DNA of 64,000 nucleotides from Dermacoccus nishinomiyaensis (GTDB lineage: Bacteria > Actinomycetota > Actinomycetes > Actinomycetales > Dermatophilaceae): assembly GCF_900447535.1 (NCBI RefSeq), contig NZ_UFXX01000001.1:1488001-1552000 (forward strand). Direction: 5' to 3'. A program made the position numbers and the translations under genes. This document shows, in pieces, positions 16,715 through 25,226 of the stretch. Within the stretch, counting starts at the first letter, position 1, and every line of letters starts with the position of its first letter. The notes beneath the pieces were generated by a model. The model did not search any database and was not told the origin of the DNA. It worked only from the letters and a program-made list of their open reading frames with translations.

Positions 16715-16830
16715 CTCCTCGAACTCGACTCTCGCCCAACAGCTCTGCTCATCATTGGCGCACCCGCCCGGGGTGCCCGAACGCCGGGGCGCGCGGTGCA
16801 GCACCACGCGCCCGGCCGATGAGACGGATG

Positions 16831-17763
16831 TCAGTCGACGATGCCCTCGAACAGGATCGTCGACAGGTAGCGCTCACCGAAGCTGGGGATGATGACGACG
16901 ATCGTCTTGCCCTTGTTCTCGGGGCGCGCTGCCACCTGCGAGGCTGCGGCGAGTGCGGCGCCGGACGACAGGCCGACGAGCAGCCCCTCCTGCGTCGCGG
17001 CCTTGCGCGCCCATTCGACGGAGGTCTCGGCGTCGATGTCGATGACCTCGTCGTAGATGTCGGTGTTGAGGATGTCGGGCACGAAGTTGGCGCCGATGCC
17101 CTGGATCTTGTGCGGCCCGGCCTGACCGCCGTTGAGGATCGGCGACTCAGCGGGCTCGACGGCGATCATCTTCACGTCGGGCTTGCGCTCCTTGAGCACC
17201 TCGCCGATGCCGGTGATCGTGCCGCCGGTGCCGATGCCGGCGATGACGATGTCGACGGCGCCGTCGGTGTCGCGCCAGATCTCCTCGGCGGTGGTCTTGC
17301 GGTGCACCTCGGGGTTGGCCGTGTTCGCGAACTGGCGGGCGAGGACGGCGCCGTCACGCTGGGCGGCGATCTCCTCGGCCTTCGTCACGGCGCCCTTCAT
17401 GCCCTCGGCGGCGGGGGTGAGGACGAGTTCGGCGCCGAAGCCCTTGAGCAGCGCGCGACGCTCCTTCGACATCGACTCGGGCATCGTCAGCACGACGTCG
17501 TAGCCCTTGGCGGCGCCGACCATGGCGAGCGCGATGCCGGTGTTGCCCGACGTCGCCTCGACGATCGTCCCGGCCGGCTTCAGCTCGCCGGAGGCCTCCG
17601 CGGCCTCGACGATCGCCTTGCCGATGCGGTCCTTGACGGAGGCGGCGGGGTTGCTGAACTCGAGCTTCGCCGCGACGGTGACGTCGGGGGCGTCGATGAT
17701 GCGGTTGATGCGCACGAGCGGCGTGTTGCCGATGGCCTCAGTGACGTTGGCGAGGATGGGCAT
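16831..17763 (-). CDS. cysK: Cysteine synthase A
   Basis: This pyridoxal phosphate enzyme replaces the acetate of O-acetylserine with sulfide to give cysteine. The 310-residue protein shows the Schiff-base Lys44 ([10 protein letters not shown]), the substrate loop TSGNTGIAL, the phosphate-binding [10 protein letters not shown] and the C-terminal [10 protein letters not shown]. The ATG at 17763 gives the normal family N-terminus; a longer frame to 17808 is unlikely. It precedes cysE in a probable operon. The AT-rich stretch 17835-17920 upstream likely holds its promoter. Confidence 0.95.
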   Translation of the reverse strand: MPILANVTEAIGNTPLVRINRIIDAPDVTVAAKLEFSNPAASVKDRIGKAIVEAAEASGELKPAGTIVEATSGNTGIALAMVGAAKGYDVVLTMPESMSKERRALLKGFGAELVLTPAAEGMKGAVTKAEEIAAQRDGAVLARQFANTANPEVHRKTTAEEIWRDTDGAVDIVIAGIGTGGTITGIGEVLKERKPDVKMIAVEPAESPILNGGQAGPHKIQGIGANFVPDILNTDIYDEVIDIDAETSVEWARKAATQEGLLVGLSSGAALAAASQVAARPENKGKTIVVIIPSFGERYLSTILFEGIVD

Positions 17764-17969
17764 GAGGGGGGCCTTTCGACGGTGGCGGCGCGTCCAATCT
17801 CGCCCCAAGGAGGCGAGCAGACGCGGTGCGATGACTGCTTATGACTTTACCAACTCTGCGTTATCTACGTTTATGCCCACGGGCCAGGCAATAGCACACG
17901 TGCTCGTTGACTAATTCGAAATGGACACGACATCGCCCCGCCCCCGGGTTACCGGCCGGTAGCCCCGTC

Positions 17970-17975
17970 TAGACT
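17970..17975 (+). promoter_or_regulatory. Leaderless -10 box of the Fe-S protein gene
   Basis: TAGACT lies exactly 7 bases before the ATG at 17983, so transcription would start at or next to the start codon. No ribosome site is present. It belongs to a recurring pattern in this window. Confidence 0.55.
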
Positions 17976-17982
17976 GGGGCCC

Positions 17983-20328
17983 ATGTCAGCCCTCCAGATC
18001 GTCGCCGCAGTGATCTGCGTCGTCATCACCGTCATCGGCGTCTCGCTGCTCGTGCGCGCCGTGGCACAGATGGTGGCGCGGTTCAAGGTCGGCGCACCCG
18101 AAAAGCGCACGGACAACCCCGGTGCGCGAACCGTCACGTTGCTGCGCGAGTTCCTCGGACACACGCGCATGTCCCGCCTGCCGATCGTCGCCGTCGCGCA
18201 CTGGTTCACGATGATCAGCTTCGGCATCCTGTTCTTCACCCTGGTCACCGCCTACGGCCAGATCTTCAACCCCGACTTCACGCTGCCGATCATCGGAACG
18301 TTCGCTCCCTGGGAGTGGCTGACCGAGTTCATGGCGTGGACGGGCTTCCTCGGCATCTGCTGGCTCATCTGGAACCGCCGCAAGAACCACCCGGGCCGTT
18401 CGGCCGGCAAGGACGGCCGCAAGTCGCGCTTCTTCGGTTCGTCGTTCTGGCAGGCCTACTACGTCGAGTTCACGATCTTCGGCGTCGGTCTGTGCATCGT
18501 CAGCCTGCGCGCGCTCGAGTACGCGCTGGGCCGCGTCGACGGCAGCCACCACGCGAGCGTCCTGCACTTCCCGATGACGTTCTTCCTCGGCAAGCCGTTC
18601 GAGTCGATCGGCAAGGACGGCCTCGAGCAGCTCATCGTCGTCATCGCCGCGATCAAGATCCTCATCTCGATGGCGTGGATGATCACGATCTCGCTCAACA
18701 CGACGATGGGTGTTGCCTGGCACCGCTTCCTCGCGTTCCCGAACATCTGGTTCAAGCGCAACGCGGACGGCCGCACGGCCCTCGGCGCCGCGAAGCCGAT
18801 GATGGTCGACGGCGAGCCGCTCAAGGACGTCGAGGAGCTCGAGCTCGACGAGGACACCGTCCTGGGTGTCGGCAAGGTCGAGGACTTCACGTGGAAGGGC
18901 CTGCTCGACTTCTCCACCTGCACCGAGTGCGGTCGTTGCCAGAGCCAGTGTCCCGCGTGGAACACCGAAAAGCCGCTGTCGCCCAAGCTGCTCATGATGA
19001 CGCTGCGCGACCACTCCGCCGCGAAGGCGCCGTTCCTGCAGGCCGCTGCGGCCGCGTCCGGGCCCGTCGACGAGAAGGGCCTGCCGACGGTCGCCGACCA
19101 CTCCGGCGTCGACCTGCTGCGCACGCCGCTCATCGGCTCGACCGGCTACGACATCGCGAACCCGCTGACGGCGTACAACCCGGCCGGCACCACCGCGAAC
19201 GGTGACGCGGCCGGCGCCATCATCGACGAGGACGTCCTGTGGTCGTGCACGACGTGTGGCGCCTGTGTCGAGCAGTGCCCCGTCGACATCGAGCACGTCG
19301 ACCACATCGTCGACATGCGTCGCTACCAGACGCTCATCGAGTCCGCGTTCCCGACCGAACTCGCGGGCCTGTTCAAGAACCTCGAGAACAAGTCGAACCC
19401 GTGGGGCATGTCGGCGCGGGCTCGCCTCGAGTGGGCCAAGGGCCTGCCGTTCGACGTCAAGGTCATCGGCTCCGACGTCGAATCCGCCGACGAGGTCGAG
19501 TGGCTGTTCTGGGTCGGCTGCGCCGGCGCCTACGAGGACCGTGCGAAGAAGACGACGCGCGCCGTCGCCGAGCTGCTGCACACAGCGGGCGTCGACTTCG
19601 CCGTCCTCGGTGACGGCGAGAGCTGCACCGGCGACCCGGCACGCCGCGCCGGAAACGAGATCCTCTTCCAGATGCTCGCCGGCCAGAACGTCGCGACGCT
19701 CAACGAGGCGAAGGCGAAGAAGATCGTCGTCACGTGTGCGCACTGCTTCAACACGATCAAGAACGAGTACCCGCAGATCGGGGGCGAGTACGAGGTCGTC
19801 CACCACACGCAGCTGCTCAACCGTCTCGTGCGCGAGAAGAAGCTGACGCCCGTCGCGGCGCCGGAGGAGTTCGCGCAGCAGCCGAAGGACAAGTCGGGCG
19901 CTGCGTCGACGGGCAAGTCGGTCACGTACCACGACCCGTGCTATCTCGGCCGTCACAACCAGGTCTACGCGCCGCCGCGCGAACTCATCGCGTCGCTGCC
20001 CGGCGTCGAGTACAAGGAGATGGAACGCTCCGGCGAGAAGTCCTTCTGCTGCGGCGCCGGCGGCGCCCGCATGTGGATGGAGGAGAAGCTCGGTGAGCGC
20101 ATCAACCTCAACCGTACGAAGGAGGCCGTCGCCACCGGCGCCGACCGCATCGCCATCGGCTGCCCGTTCTGCCGCGTCATGATGACGGACGGCCTCACGG
20201 CCGAGCAGAGCGACGGCAACGCGCGCGAAGAGGTCGAGGTCGTCGACGTCGCCAACATGCTGCTCGCCGCGGTGCGTCGCGGTGAGGACACGAAGGCCGT
20301 CGACGAGGGCGCGACGCAGACCGTCTGA
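17983..20328 (+). CDS. HdrD-like (Fe-S)-binding membrane oxidoreductase
   Basis: This 781-residue redox protein has an N-terminal nitrate-reductase-gamma-like membrane part of about five to six helices (residues 1-260). A ferredoxin domain follows with two 4Fe-4S clusters (CTECGRCQSQCP and CTTCGACVEQCP). A C-terminal heterodisulfide-reductase-like domain has two CCG-type motifs, CYLGRHN...CCGAGG and the preceding HC-containing repeat. The conserved actinobacterial relative is Rv0338c of M. tuberculosis (from memory). It probably passes electrons between an unknown cytoplasmic donor and the quinone pool. It stands alone, apparently leaderless. Confidence 0.9.
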   Translation: MSALQIVAAVICVVITVIGVSLLVRAVAQMVARFKVGAPEKRTDNPGARTVTLLREFLGHTRMSRLPIVAVAHWFTMISFGILFFTLVTAYGQIFNPDFTLPIIGTFAPWEWLTEFMAWTGFLGICWLIWNRRKNHPGRSAGKDGRKSRFFGSSFWQAYYVEFTIFGVGLCIVSLRALEYALGRVDGSHHASVLHFPMTFFLGKPFESIGKDGLEQLIVVIAAIKILISMAWMITISLNTTMGVAWHRFLAFPNIWFKRNADGRTALGAAKPMMVDGEPLKDVEELELDEDTVLGVGKVEDFTWKGLLDFSTCTECGRCQSQCPAWNTEKPLSPKLLMMTLRDHSAAKAPFLQAAAAASGPVDEKGLPTVADHSGVDLLRTPLIGSTGYDIANPLTAYNPAGTTANGDAAGAIIDEDVLWSCTTCGACVEQCPVDIEHVDHIVDMRRYQTLIESAFPTELAGLFKNLENKSNPWGMSARARLEWAKGLPFDVKVIGSDVESADEVEWLFWVGCAGAYEDRAKKTTRAVAELLHTAGVDFAVLGDGESCTGDPARRAGNEILFQMLAGQNVATLNEAKAKKIVVTCAHCFNTIKNEYPQIGGEYEVVHHTQLLNRLVREKKLTPVAAPEEFAQQPKDKSGAASTGKSVTYHDPCYLGRHNQVYAPPRELIASLPGVEYKEMERSGEKSFCCGAGGARMWMEEKLGERINLNRTKEAVATGADRIAIGCPFCRVMMTDGLTAEQSDGNAREEVEVVDVANMLLAAVRRGEDTKAVDEGATQTV

Positions 20329-20369
20329 GCCGCCGCACCCGCCCGTCACGGGCACGAGGGTTGACACCC

Positions 20370-20412
20370 GGGGCGCTTCGTTCCGCTGAGAGATCAGCGG
20401 GACGGGCGCCCC
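20370..20412 (+). terminator. Terminator hairpin after the Fe-S protein gene
   Basis: GGGGCGC...TTCCGCTGA pairs with TCAGCGGGA...GGCGCCCC around a GAGA loop, 42 bases after the stop. Confidence 0.7.
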
Positions 20413-20517
20413 GTTCGTCGTTTCATGGGGCGCCTCGGGCGGGGTTTGTTGAGCGAGGTTCGTTGAGCGGGGTTCGTCCATCCCAGTTCGCCTGCCAGGG
20501 TTCCGCTACTCACGCCC

Positions 20518-20566
20518 CCGCCTCGTGCGTCCAGATGCACCCGGGTGCATCTGGACGACGAGGCGG
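20518..20566. repeat. Near-perfect 49-base palindrome
   Basis: Bases 20528-20557 form a 30-base perfect palindrome without any spacer (centre at CACCC|GGGTG). After one unpaired G at 20527 the symmetry continues for nine more pairs outward. It lies about 130 bases before the WXG100-like gene and may be an operator, a cruciform site or a terminator. Confidence 0.7.
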
Positions 20567-20685
20567 ACCGGCGGCGCGGCCTCGTCATCCACAGGCAGTG
20601 ACGGCCACGGGCCGTTTCGACGCTCTCGGGAGGGCTGATCCACAGGGTCGCGGCGCCCGGGCTGCGCGGGGGCGACGCAGGGACC

Positions 20686-20691
20686 TAGCGT
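20686..20691 (+). promoter_or_regulatory. Leaderless -10 box of the WXG100-like gene
   Basis: TAGCGT lies 7 bases before the ATG at 20699, without a ribosome site, as at the other leaderless genes here. Confidence 0.45.
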
Positions 20692-20698
20692 CGCCGTC

Positions 20699-21079
20699 AT
20701 GAGCACTCTCGGAGACGACATCCGGGCGCAGCAGCGGCGAGCCGACCTGCTCTCGAGCGACCTCGCACAGTCCGCCACGGATCTGCGCACGACCATCACG
20801 ACGACGCAGTGGACGTCCGGTGCGGCCGACCATTGCCGCAGCGTCCTCACCTCGTTCGCCCGCGACCTCGACGCCTGCGGTGACGACGCGGCGTCGTTCG
20901 CGACCGACATCGGCCGGCACGCCGCATCGGTCGAATCGCATCAGACCAGCGTGACCAACGTCGTCATGGCGCCGATCGATCTCGCGCGCGATGGCCTGTC
21001 GAAGGTGGGCAAGGCCCTGCACCGCGACGAGAGCGAGGGTCCGTACGACTACTCCCACTACGGCGACTGGCGGGGATGA
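20699..21079 (+). CDS. WXG100-like small helical protein
   Basis: This 126-residue protein consists of two predicted helices around a W-T-S-G turn (Trp38 to Gly41, in TTQWTSGAADHC). That is the layout of WXG100/ESX secretion partners, although the motif is WxxG rather than strict WxG. The C-terminus is a tyrosine-rich tail (GPYDYSHYGDWRG) without an exact YxxxD/E signal. Its stop overlaps the next ATG (ATGA), and that gene in turn overlaps a lipase-like gene, so all three are one unit. A role as type VII secretion partner or effector component is inference. Confidence 0.7.
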   Translation: MSTLGDDIRAQQRRADLLSSDLAQSATDLRTTITTTQWTSGAADHCRSVLTSFARDLDACGDDAASFATDIGRHAASVESHQTSVTNVVMAPIDLARDGLSKVGKALHRDESEGPYDYSHYGDWRG

Positions 21080-21510
21080 CGATGACGCAGCCGTTCCTGC
21101 TCGTGCGAGCCCGTGCCGGGCAACACACGTCGTTGCTCGAGGTCACCTTCGCTGACGGGTTGTTCCGCCTCGCGAGCACCCGGGGCGCGAGCGTCCACGC
21201 CGCCGAGGACGTCGTCAGCGCCGTGCTACAGCTCGTCGTCGACGCCCCGCCCGACGCCGACGCCGACCTCGTCGTCATCGGCTGTCTGGACGAGGTCGCG
21301 ACACCTTGCCTCATCGCAGCGCGCCGAGGCGGCGAGTGGTGCGACGTCGGGTTCGACGACGCAACACGCGACTGGTTCGACGTTCGCGCCGAGGTCGTGG
21401 CGGCACTCGTCGGCCTCCATGCGCAATCGGGCGCGCCGAGCGGCTGCCTCGCGGCTGGCGACGCCCAGGATGAGATGCGTCCCGACGCCGGATGGGAGCA
21501 CGCCGCATGA
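21076..21510 (+). CDS. Hypothetical protein between WXG100-like and lipase genes
   Basis: This 144-residue protein is not recognised. It is acidic, with beta-strand-like blocks (FLLVRARAGQHTSLLEVTF, DLVVIGCLDEV) and no signal peptide or membrane segment. Its start overlaps the stop of the WXG100-like gene and its stop overlaps the start of the lipase-like gene, both as ATGA. The position would suit a chaperone, targeting factor or immunity protein of the hydrolase; none of these is shown by the sequence. Confidence 0.72.
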   Translation: MTMTQPFLLVRARAGQHTSLLEVTFADGLFRLASTRGASVHAAEDVVSAVLQLVVDAPPDADADLVVIGCLDEVATPCLIAARRGGEWCDVGFDDATRDWFDVRAEVVAALVGLHAQSGAPSGCLAAGDAQDEMRPDAGWEHAA

Positions 21511-22982
21511 GAGTCGACCCGCCCAGCTCGTCGGTGACAGGCACCGTCATCGCTAAGAAGAGCGCCGGCCCGAGCGCCGTCGACGCCAACCTCGCTGATC
21601 TGCGCACCCTCGCCGCCGCGCTGACGACGGCGCACGGTGACGCGAGCAGCGCTTCCACCACGAGCCTGTCGATCGGCTGGGGCCTGCCGTTCACCGGGGA
21701 TGCCCTCTCCCCTGGCACGGCCACGACATGCGCCACGGCGTCACTCGATCTGGCGGCCACCCTGACGGCCACGGCGCTGCGCGCGCAGTTGCTCAGCACT
21801 CTCGTGAGCGCCTCGCTCGACGCCTACGAGCTCGCCGAAGCCTGCGCCGTCGCCCACATGAAAACAGCCATCGCGACGTACTCGCTGACGGTGACTCTGG
21901 CGAAGATCTCGATGCGCCAATGGACCGGCAACGCGCCCTCGCCCGATACGACCGCGATGATCGTCGGTGACGTCGTCGCCATCATCGACGCGAGACTGCC
22001 GGGTTCGTACGAGGAGAATGTCGCCGGCATCAACATCGGCCTCGTGCGTGCGCTGGGCACTCCGAACCCCGTCACCACCTCGATCGTCAGCGGGCCCGAT
22101 GCGCCCCGGCCCGCACCCGCAGTGCGCAGCGTCGGCCAGAGCATGGGACGCATCGACGATCTGTACGAGAACGGCAACGACTCCGCCCACATCCAGGTGC
22201 AGCGCGTCGTCGACCCGGCCACTGGCCAGGGCCGCTGGATCGCGATGATCCCCGGCACCGCGACGTTCTCCTGGAACGCCCGCACGCCACTCGACGGCTC
22301 CGGCAACGTTGCCGCCGCGGCGGGTCTCGTCAGCGGTGGCGAAGTCGCCGTCCGGGATGCCTTGCGCGATGCGATGCAGCGTGAGGGCGTGCTCGGCAAG
22401 GGCGAGCCGGTCATGCTCGTGGGTCACTCGCAGGGCGGCATGGTGATGACGAACCTCGCGCGCCGTCGCTCCGACGGTCTCAACGTCACCCACGTCACGA
22501 CGTACGGTTCGCCGGTCGGGGCCGCCAAGCTCCCCGCGGGGGTGCGTACGCTCAACATCGAGAACTCGGCTGATTTCATCCATCGCATCGACGGGCGGGC
22601 CACCGGTGACGGCGACCCTGGACGCGTCCGACTCGTCATCGACGACCCGACGTCGGCGGTGACCGCGAAGGGTTCGACGAGCATCATCGAGCCGCACTCG
22701 CACGAGAAGTATCGGTGGAACTACGAGGCCGTCATGGGTCAGGAACGCGGACGCCCCGGCCCGCCGAGCGCCGCCGTCGACTTCGAGACCAGCGCGGCGC
22801 CGTTCTTCGAGGGCGAGGCTCGCACCTACCGGTACGACGCCTCGCGCGAGCCCGGCGTCGAAGCAACGCAGAACGCCGTCACGCCGACGCTGACGTGCAC
22901 GTCGGAGACGACGCACAAGCCGTCACCGACGCCGAACTTCGGCGTCGGCCCCGCCGGGCAGTACCGGGTGACCTCGCCATGA
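21507..22982 (+). CDS. Lipase-like alpha/beta hydrolase with helical N-terminal domain
   Basis: This 491-residue protein has residues 1-180 that are helical, Ala/Thr-rich and WXG/LXG-like in character. Residues about 200-415 are an alpha/beta hydrolase with nucleophile elbow GHSQGG (Ser308), likely acid Asp356 (ENSADFIHRID) and His397 or His399 (EPHSHEKY). A proline/threonine-rich tail of about 75 residues follows. There is no classical signal peptide. The arrangement of helical domain plus lipase, coupled to a WXG100-like gene, recalls type VII secreted lipases such as S. aureus TslA, though domain order and sequence differ. The substrate is unknown. Confidence 0.8.
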   Translation: MRVDPPSSSVTGTVIAKKSAGPSAVDANLADLRTLAAALTTAHGDASSASTTSLSIGWGLPFTGDALSPGTATTCATASLDLAATLTATALRAQLLSTLVSASLDAYELAEACAVAHMKTAIATYSLTVTLAKISMRQWTGNAPSPDTTAMIVGDVVAIIDARLPGSYEENVAGINIGLVRALGTPNPVTTSIVSGPDAPRPAPAVRSVGQSMGRIDDLYENGNDSAHIQVQRVVDPATGQGRWIAMIPGTATFSWNARTPLDGSGNVAAAAGLVSGGEVAVRDALRDAMQREGVLGKGEPVMLVGHSQGGMVMTNLARRRSDGLNVTHVTTYGSPVGAAKLPAGVRTLNIENSADFIHRIDGRATGDGDPGRVRLVIDDPTSAVTAKGSTSIIEPHSHEKYRWNYEAVMGQERGRPGPPSAAVDFETSAAPFFEGEARTYRYDASREPGVEATQNAVTPTLTCTSETTHKPSPTPNFGVGPAGQYRVTSP

Positions 22983-22989
22983 CCGCGCC

Positions 22990-23026
22990 CCTCCGCGATT
23001 ACTGTCCCCACCGGCGATTTTCGTCT
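22990..23026 (-). repeat. Dispersed AATCGC two-unit repeat, copy D
   Basis: Read on the minus strand, GAAAATCGCCGGTGGGGA is followed by a second AATCGCGG unit, matching copies A and B with several changes. It lies in the 115-base gap between two convergent hydrolase genes. Confidence 0.5.
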
Positions 23027-23097
23027 GCAGTCGCGGGGCCGCTGCCGGTGCGCCGTCAGGGCCTGGAGGCCGGGCTGACGGTTTCGTCCCCGGCGCT

Positions 23098-24330
23098 CTA
23101 CGTCTCGACGTTCTCCACACCGGTTGCGGGGATGGCGCGGTCGCCGTCACCCGGGGCGGCACCGTCGAGCAAGTGGTCGATGAGGAACCGCGACGTCTCA
23201 CGATGCCAGCGCGGCGCGCCCCACAGCATCGCGTGCCAGCCCGGCATCGAGACGAAGCGGGCGTCGCCCCCGAGGGCCGCGACGTCGTCGATGAGCTTCT
23301 TCGTCGCGACGGGGTTGGTCACGGTGTCGCGTCGGCCGTGGATGCCGAGCAGCGGGATGGTGCGGAACGTCGCGGGCTCGGACGCTTCTGCCGCCCACGG
23401 CGCGAGCGCCACGACGGCGGCGACGTCCTCGCTGCTCGCGATGTCGAGCGCGACCCGCCCACCCATCGAGTGGCCGGCGATGGCGATCGGCACGCCCGGG
23501 TAGCGATCGCGCAGCTCGCCGAGAGCCCAGCGTGTGTCCTCGACGGCCGGCTTCTCCGGCTCGTTCCACCCACGGACGGCGAGGCGCAGCGTCGCACCCC
23601 CGATTCGGCCGTGGCTACGACGCTCGACGTCGCGCGCGAACGGCACGATGCGCAGGTAGGCGGGGTCACCGCGACGCATCCGCAGGTGACCTTCGACGTC
23701 GCCTCCGTGGACGAACAGCACGATCGCCTCGGGGTGACGCACGCGCGGCATCGTCAGCAACGGACTCGCGACGACGGCCGCACCACCGCGCTTCGTCGTC
23801 GCCGGACGCTGTGGCGCCTCCACGCTCAGGGGGGCGTCGACGGCAGCCGAACCGTCTTGCGCGGGAGCGTCAGGAGCGGCGGCACCCCCGGCGCCGGCCC
23901 GCCCGCCGTCGCGGTCCGCCCTGCCGTCATCCTGCTCGTCCCCGTCGTCCTCACCCTCAGGACGATGCACGTGCGGCATGGGCGTCGGCGGGTTGGTGGA
24001 CGCCAGCACGTCGGACTCGCGACGCGTCGTTGCGGCACGCTGCGGTGCCCTCACGGCGTCGGCGTCGTCATCGACGGTGACACCGTCGAGCGCCTCGTCG
24101 CCGAGTTCGTCGTCGCGCAGCAGCGCATCGGCGGCGTCGGCGGCGAGGCCGACCACTTTGTCGCCGAGGGAGGTCTCGTCGACGGGGGTGGCTTCACCGT
24201 CCGGTACGCGCGGAGAATCTGCTTGCCCCGGGGCGACCTCGACCTCGAGCTCGGAGCCGAGACGACGGCTGAGCTCGACGGCCGCGCGCGCCGGCAGCGA
24301 CGTGACGTCGTCGTCGCTCTCGTCGGCCAT
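23098..24330 (-). CDS. Alpha/beta hydrolase with long acidic N-terminal region containing a duplication
   Basis: This 410-residue protein has a C-terminal half that is a dienelactone-hydrolase/lysophospholipase-like alpha/beta hydrolase: HGGDVEG oxyanion region, nucleophile in GHSMGG, acid in HGRRDTVTNP and His in PGWHAMLWG. The first 165 or so residues are acidic and low-complexity. Within them the segment APQRxATTxR...MPxVxxPE occurs twice (once directly before the catalytic core), an internal duplication of the core's entry strand. The ATG at 24330 lies two bases after the dcd stop, so translation is probably coupled. The substrate is unknown. Confidence 0.82.
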   Translation of the reverse strand: MADESDDDVTSLPARAAVELSRRLGSELEVEVAPGQADSPRVPDGEATPVDETSLGDKVVGLAADAADALLRDDELGDEALDGVTVDDDADAVRAPQRAATTRRESDVLASTNPPTPMPHVHRPEGEDDGDEQDDGRADRDGGRAGAGGAAAPDAPAQDGSAAVDAPLSVEAPQRPATTKRGGAAVVASPLLTMPRVRHPEAIVLFVHGGDVEGHLRMRRGDPAYLRIVPFARDVERRSHGRIGGATLRLAVRGWNEPEKPAVEDTRWALGELRDRYPGVPIAIAGHSMGGRVALDIASSEDVAAVVALAPWAAEASEPATFRTIPLLGIHGRRDTVTNPVATKKLIDDVAALGGDARFVSMPGWHAMLWGAPRWHRETSRFLIDHLLDGAAPGDGDRAIPATGVENVET

Positions 24331-24332
24331 CG

Positions 24333-24908
24333 TCAGACGTCGGTGCGGTGGAAGGAGGAGAAACTGCGGCTCGCGGTGGGGCCGCGCTGGCCCTGGTAGT
24401 GCGAGCCGTATTCGGAGCTGCCGTAAGGGTGTTCGGCGGGGGACGTCAGCTGGAAGAAGCACAGCTGGCCGATCTTCATGCCCGGCCACAGCTTGATGGG
24501 CAGCGTCGCGACGTTGCTCAACTCGAGCGTCACGTGGCCGGAGAAACCGGGGTCGACGAAGCCCGCCGTCGCGTGCGTCAGCAATCCGAGGCGACCAAGC
24601 GACGACTTGCCCTCGACACGAGCGGCGACGTCATCGGGCAGCGTGATCTGCTCGTAGGTCGAGCCGAGGACGAACTCGCCGGGGTGCAGGATGAACGGCT
24701 CGGACGCGTCGACCTCGACGAGGCGCGTCAGTTCCGGCTGCTCGGCGGCGGGGTCGATGAAGGGGTACTTGTGGTTGTCGAACAACCGGAAGAACTTGTC
24801 GAGGCGCACGTCGATGCTCGACGGCTGGATCATCGACGGTTCGTACGGGTCGAGCACGACCCGGCCGGAATCGATCTGGCTCTTGATGTCACGGTCCGAA
24901 AGCAGCAC
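24333..24908 (-). CDS. dcd: dCTP deaminase (possibly bifunctional with dUTPase)
   Basis: This enzyme deaminates dCTP, feeding dUMP/dTTP synthesis. The 191-residue protein matches actinobacterial Dcd closely: [54 protein letters not shown] and [11 protein letters not shown], with the [12 protein letters not shown] tail. From memory the M. tuberculosis enzyme is bifunctional, forming dUMP directly, and the same residues appear here. The GTG at 24908 gives the normal N-terminus [11 protein letters not shown]; a longer frame to 24953 is unlikely. Confidence 0.95.
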   Translation of the reverse strand: MLLSDRDIKSQIDSGRVVLDPYEPSMIQPSSIDVRLDKFFRLFDNHKYPFIDPAAEQPELTRLVEVDASEPFILHPGEFVLGSTYEQITLPDDVAARVEGKSSLGRLGLLTHATAGFVDPGFSGHVTLELSNVATLPIKLWPGMKIGQLCFFQLTSPAEHPYGSSEYGSHYQGQRGPTASRSFSSFHRTDV

Positions 24909-25108
24909 ACGGCTACGGTAATCGACGCGCGTCTGCCGCGGCCCCGCTCTCACTCATCGGCGCCGTCGGTGGCGAGAGACCGACACACCGTCCGTCATGA
25001 CATGCACGTACGGCGCGGACGCGCTAGAGTACGAGGCGCTTGATCGACGCGCCGGACGTTCACCAGGACGGGCGCCGGACAGGCAAGAACCCCGCCGTGG
25101 CGGGGCTC

Positions 25109-25182
25109 GCGAGTGTAGTTCAATGGTAGAACATCAGCTTCCCAAGCTGAATACGCGAGTTCGATTCTCGTCACTCGCTCCA
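25109..25182 (+). tRNA. tRNA-Gly (anticodon CCC)
   Basis: Acceptor arms GCGAGTG and CACTCGC pair, the D arm is GTTCAATGGTAGAAC, the anticodon arm TCAGC-TTCCCAA-GCTGA carries CCC, and the T arm contains GAGTTCGATTCTC. The 3' CCA is encoded. A small GC hairpin (CCCCGCC/GGCGGGG) lies just upstream at about 25090-25105. Confidence 0.95.
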
Positions 25183-25190
25183 AGCATGTG

Positions 25191-25224
25191 AAAGGGGCCG
25201 GATCCGATGGGATCCGGCCCCTTT
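25191..25224. terminator. Bidirectional terminator between tRNA-Gly and the Fur gene
   Basis: AAAGGGGCCGGATCC pairs perfectly over 15 bases with GGATCCGGCCCCTTT around GATG. It serves the tRNA on one strand and the convergent Fur-family gene on the other. Confidence 0.88.
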
Positions 25225-25226
25225 CG

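Noticed and set aside
17986-20481. A long open frame of 831 codons on the minus strand opposite the HdrD-like gene
   Set aside because: It is Arg/Asp/Val-rich antisense sequence produced by high GC at third positions. The plus strand has clear Fe-S motifs.
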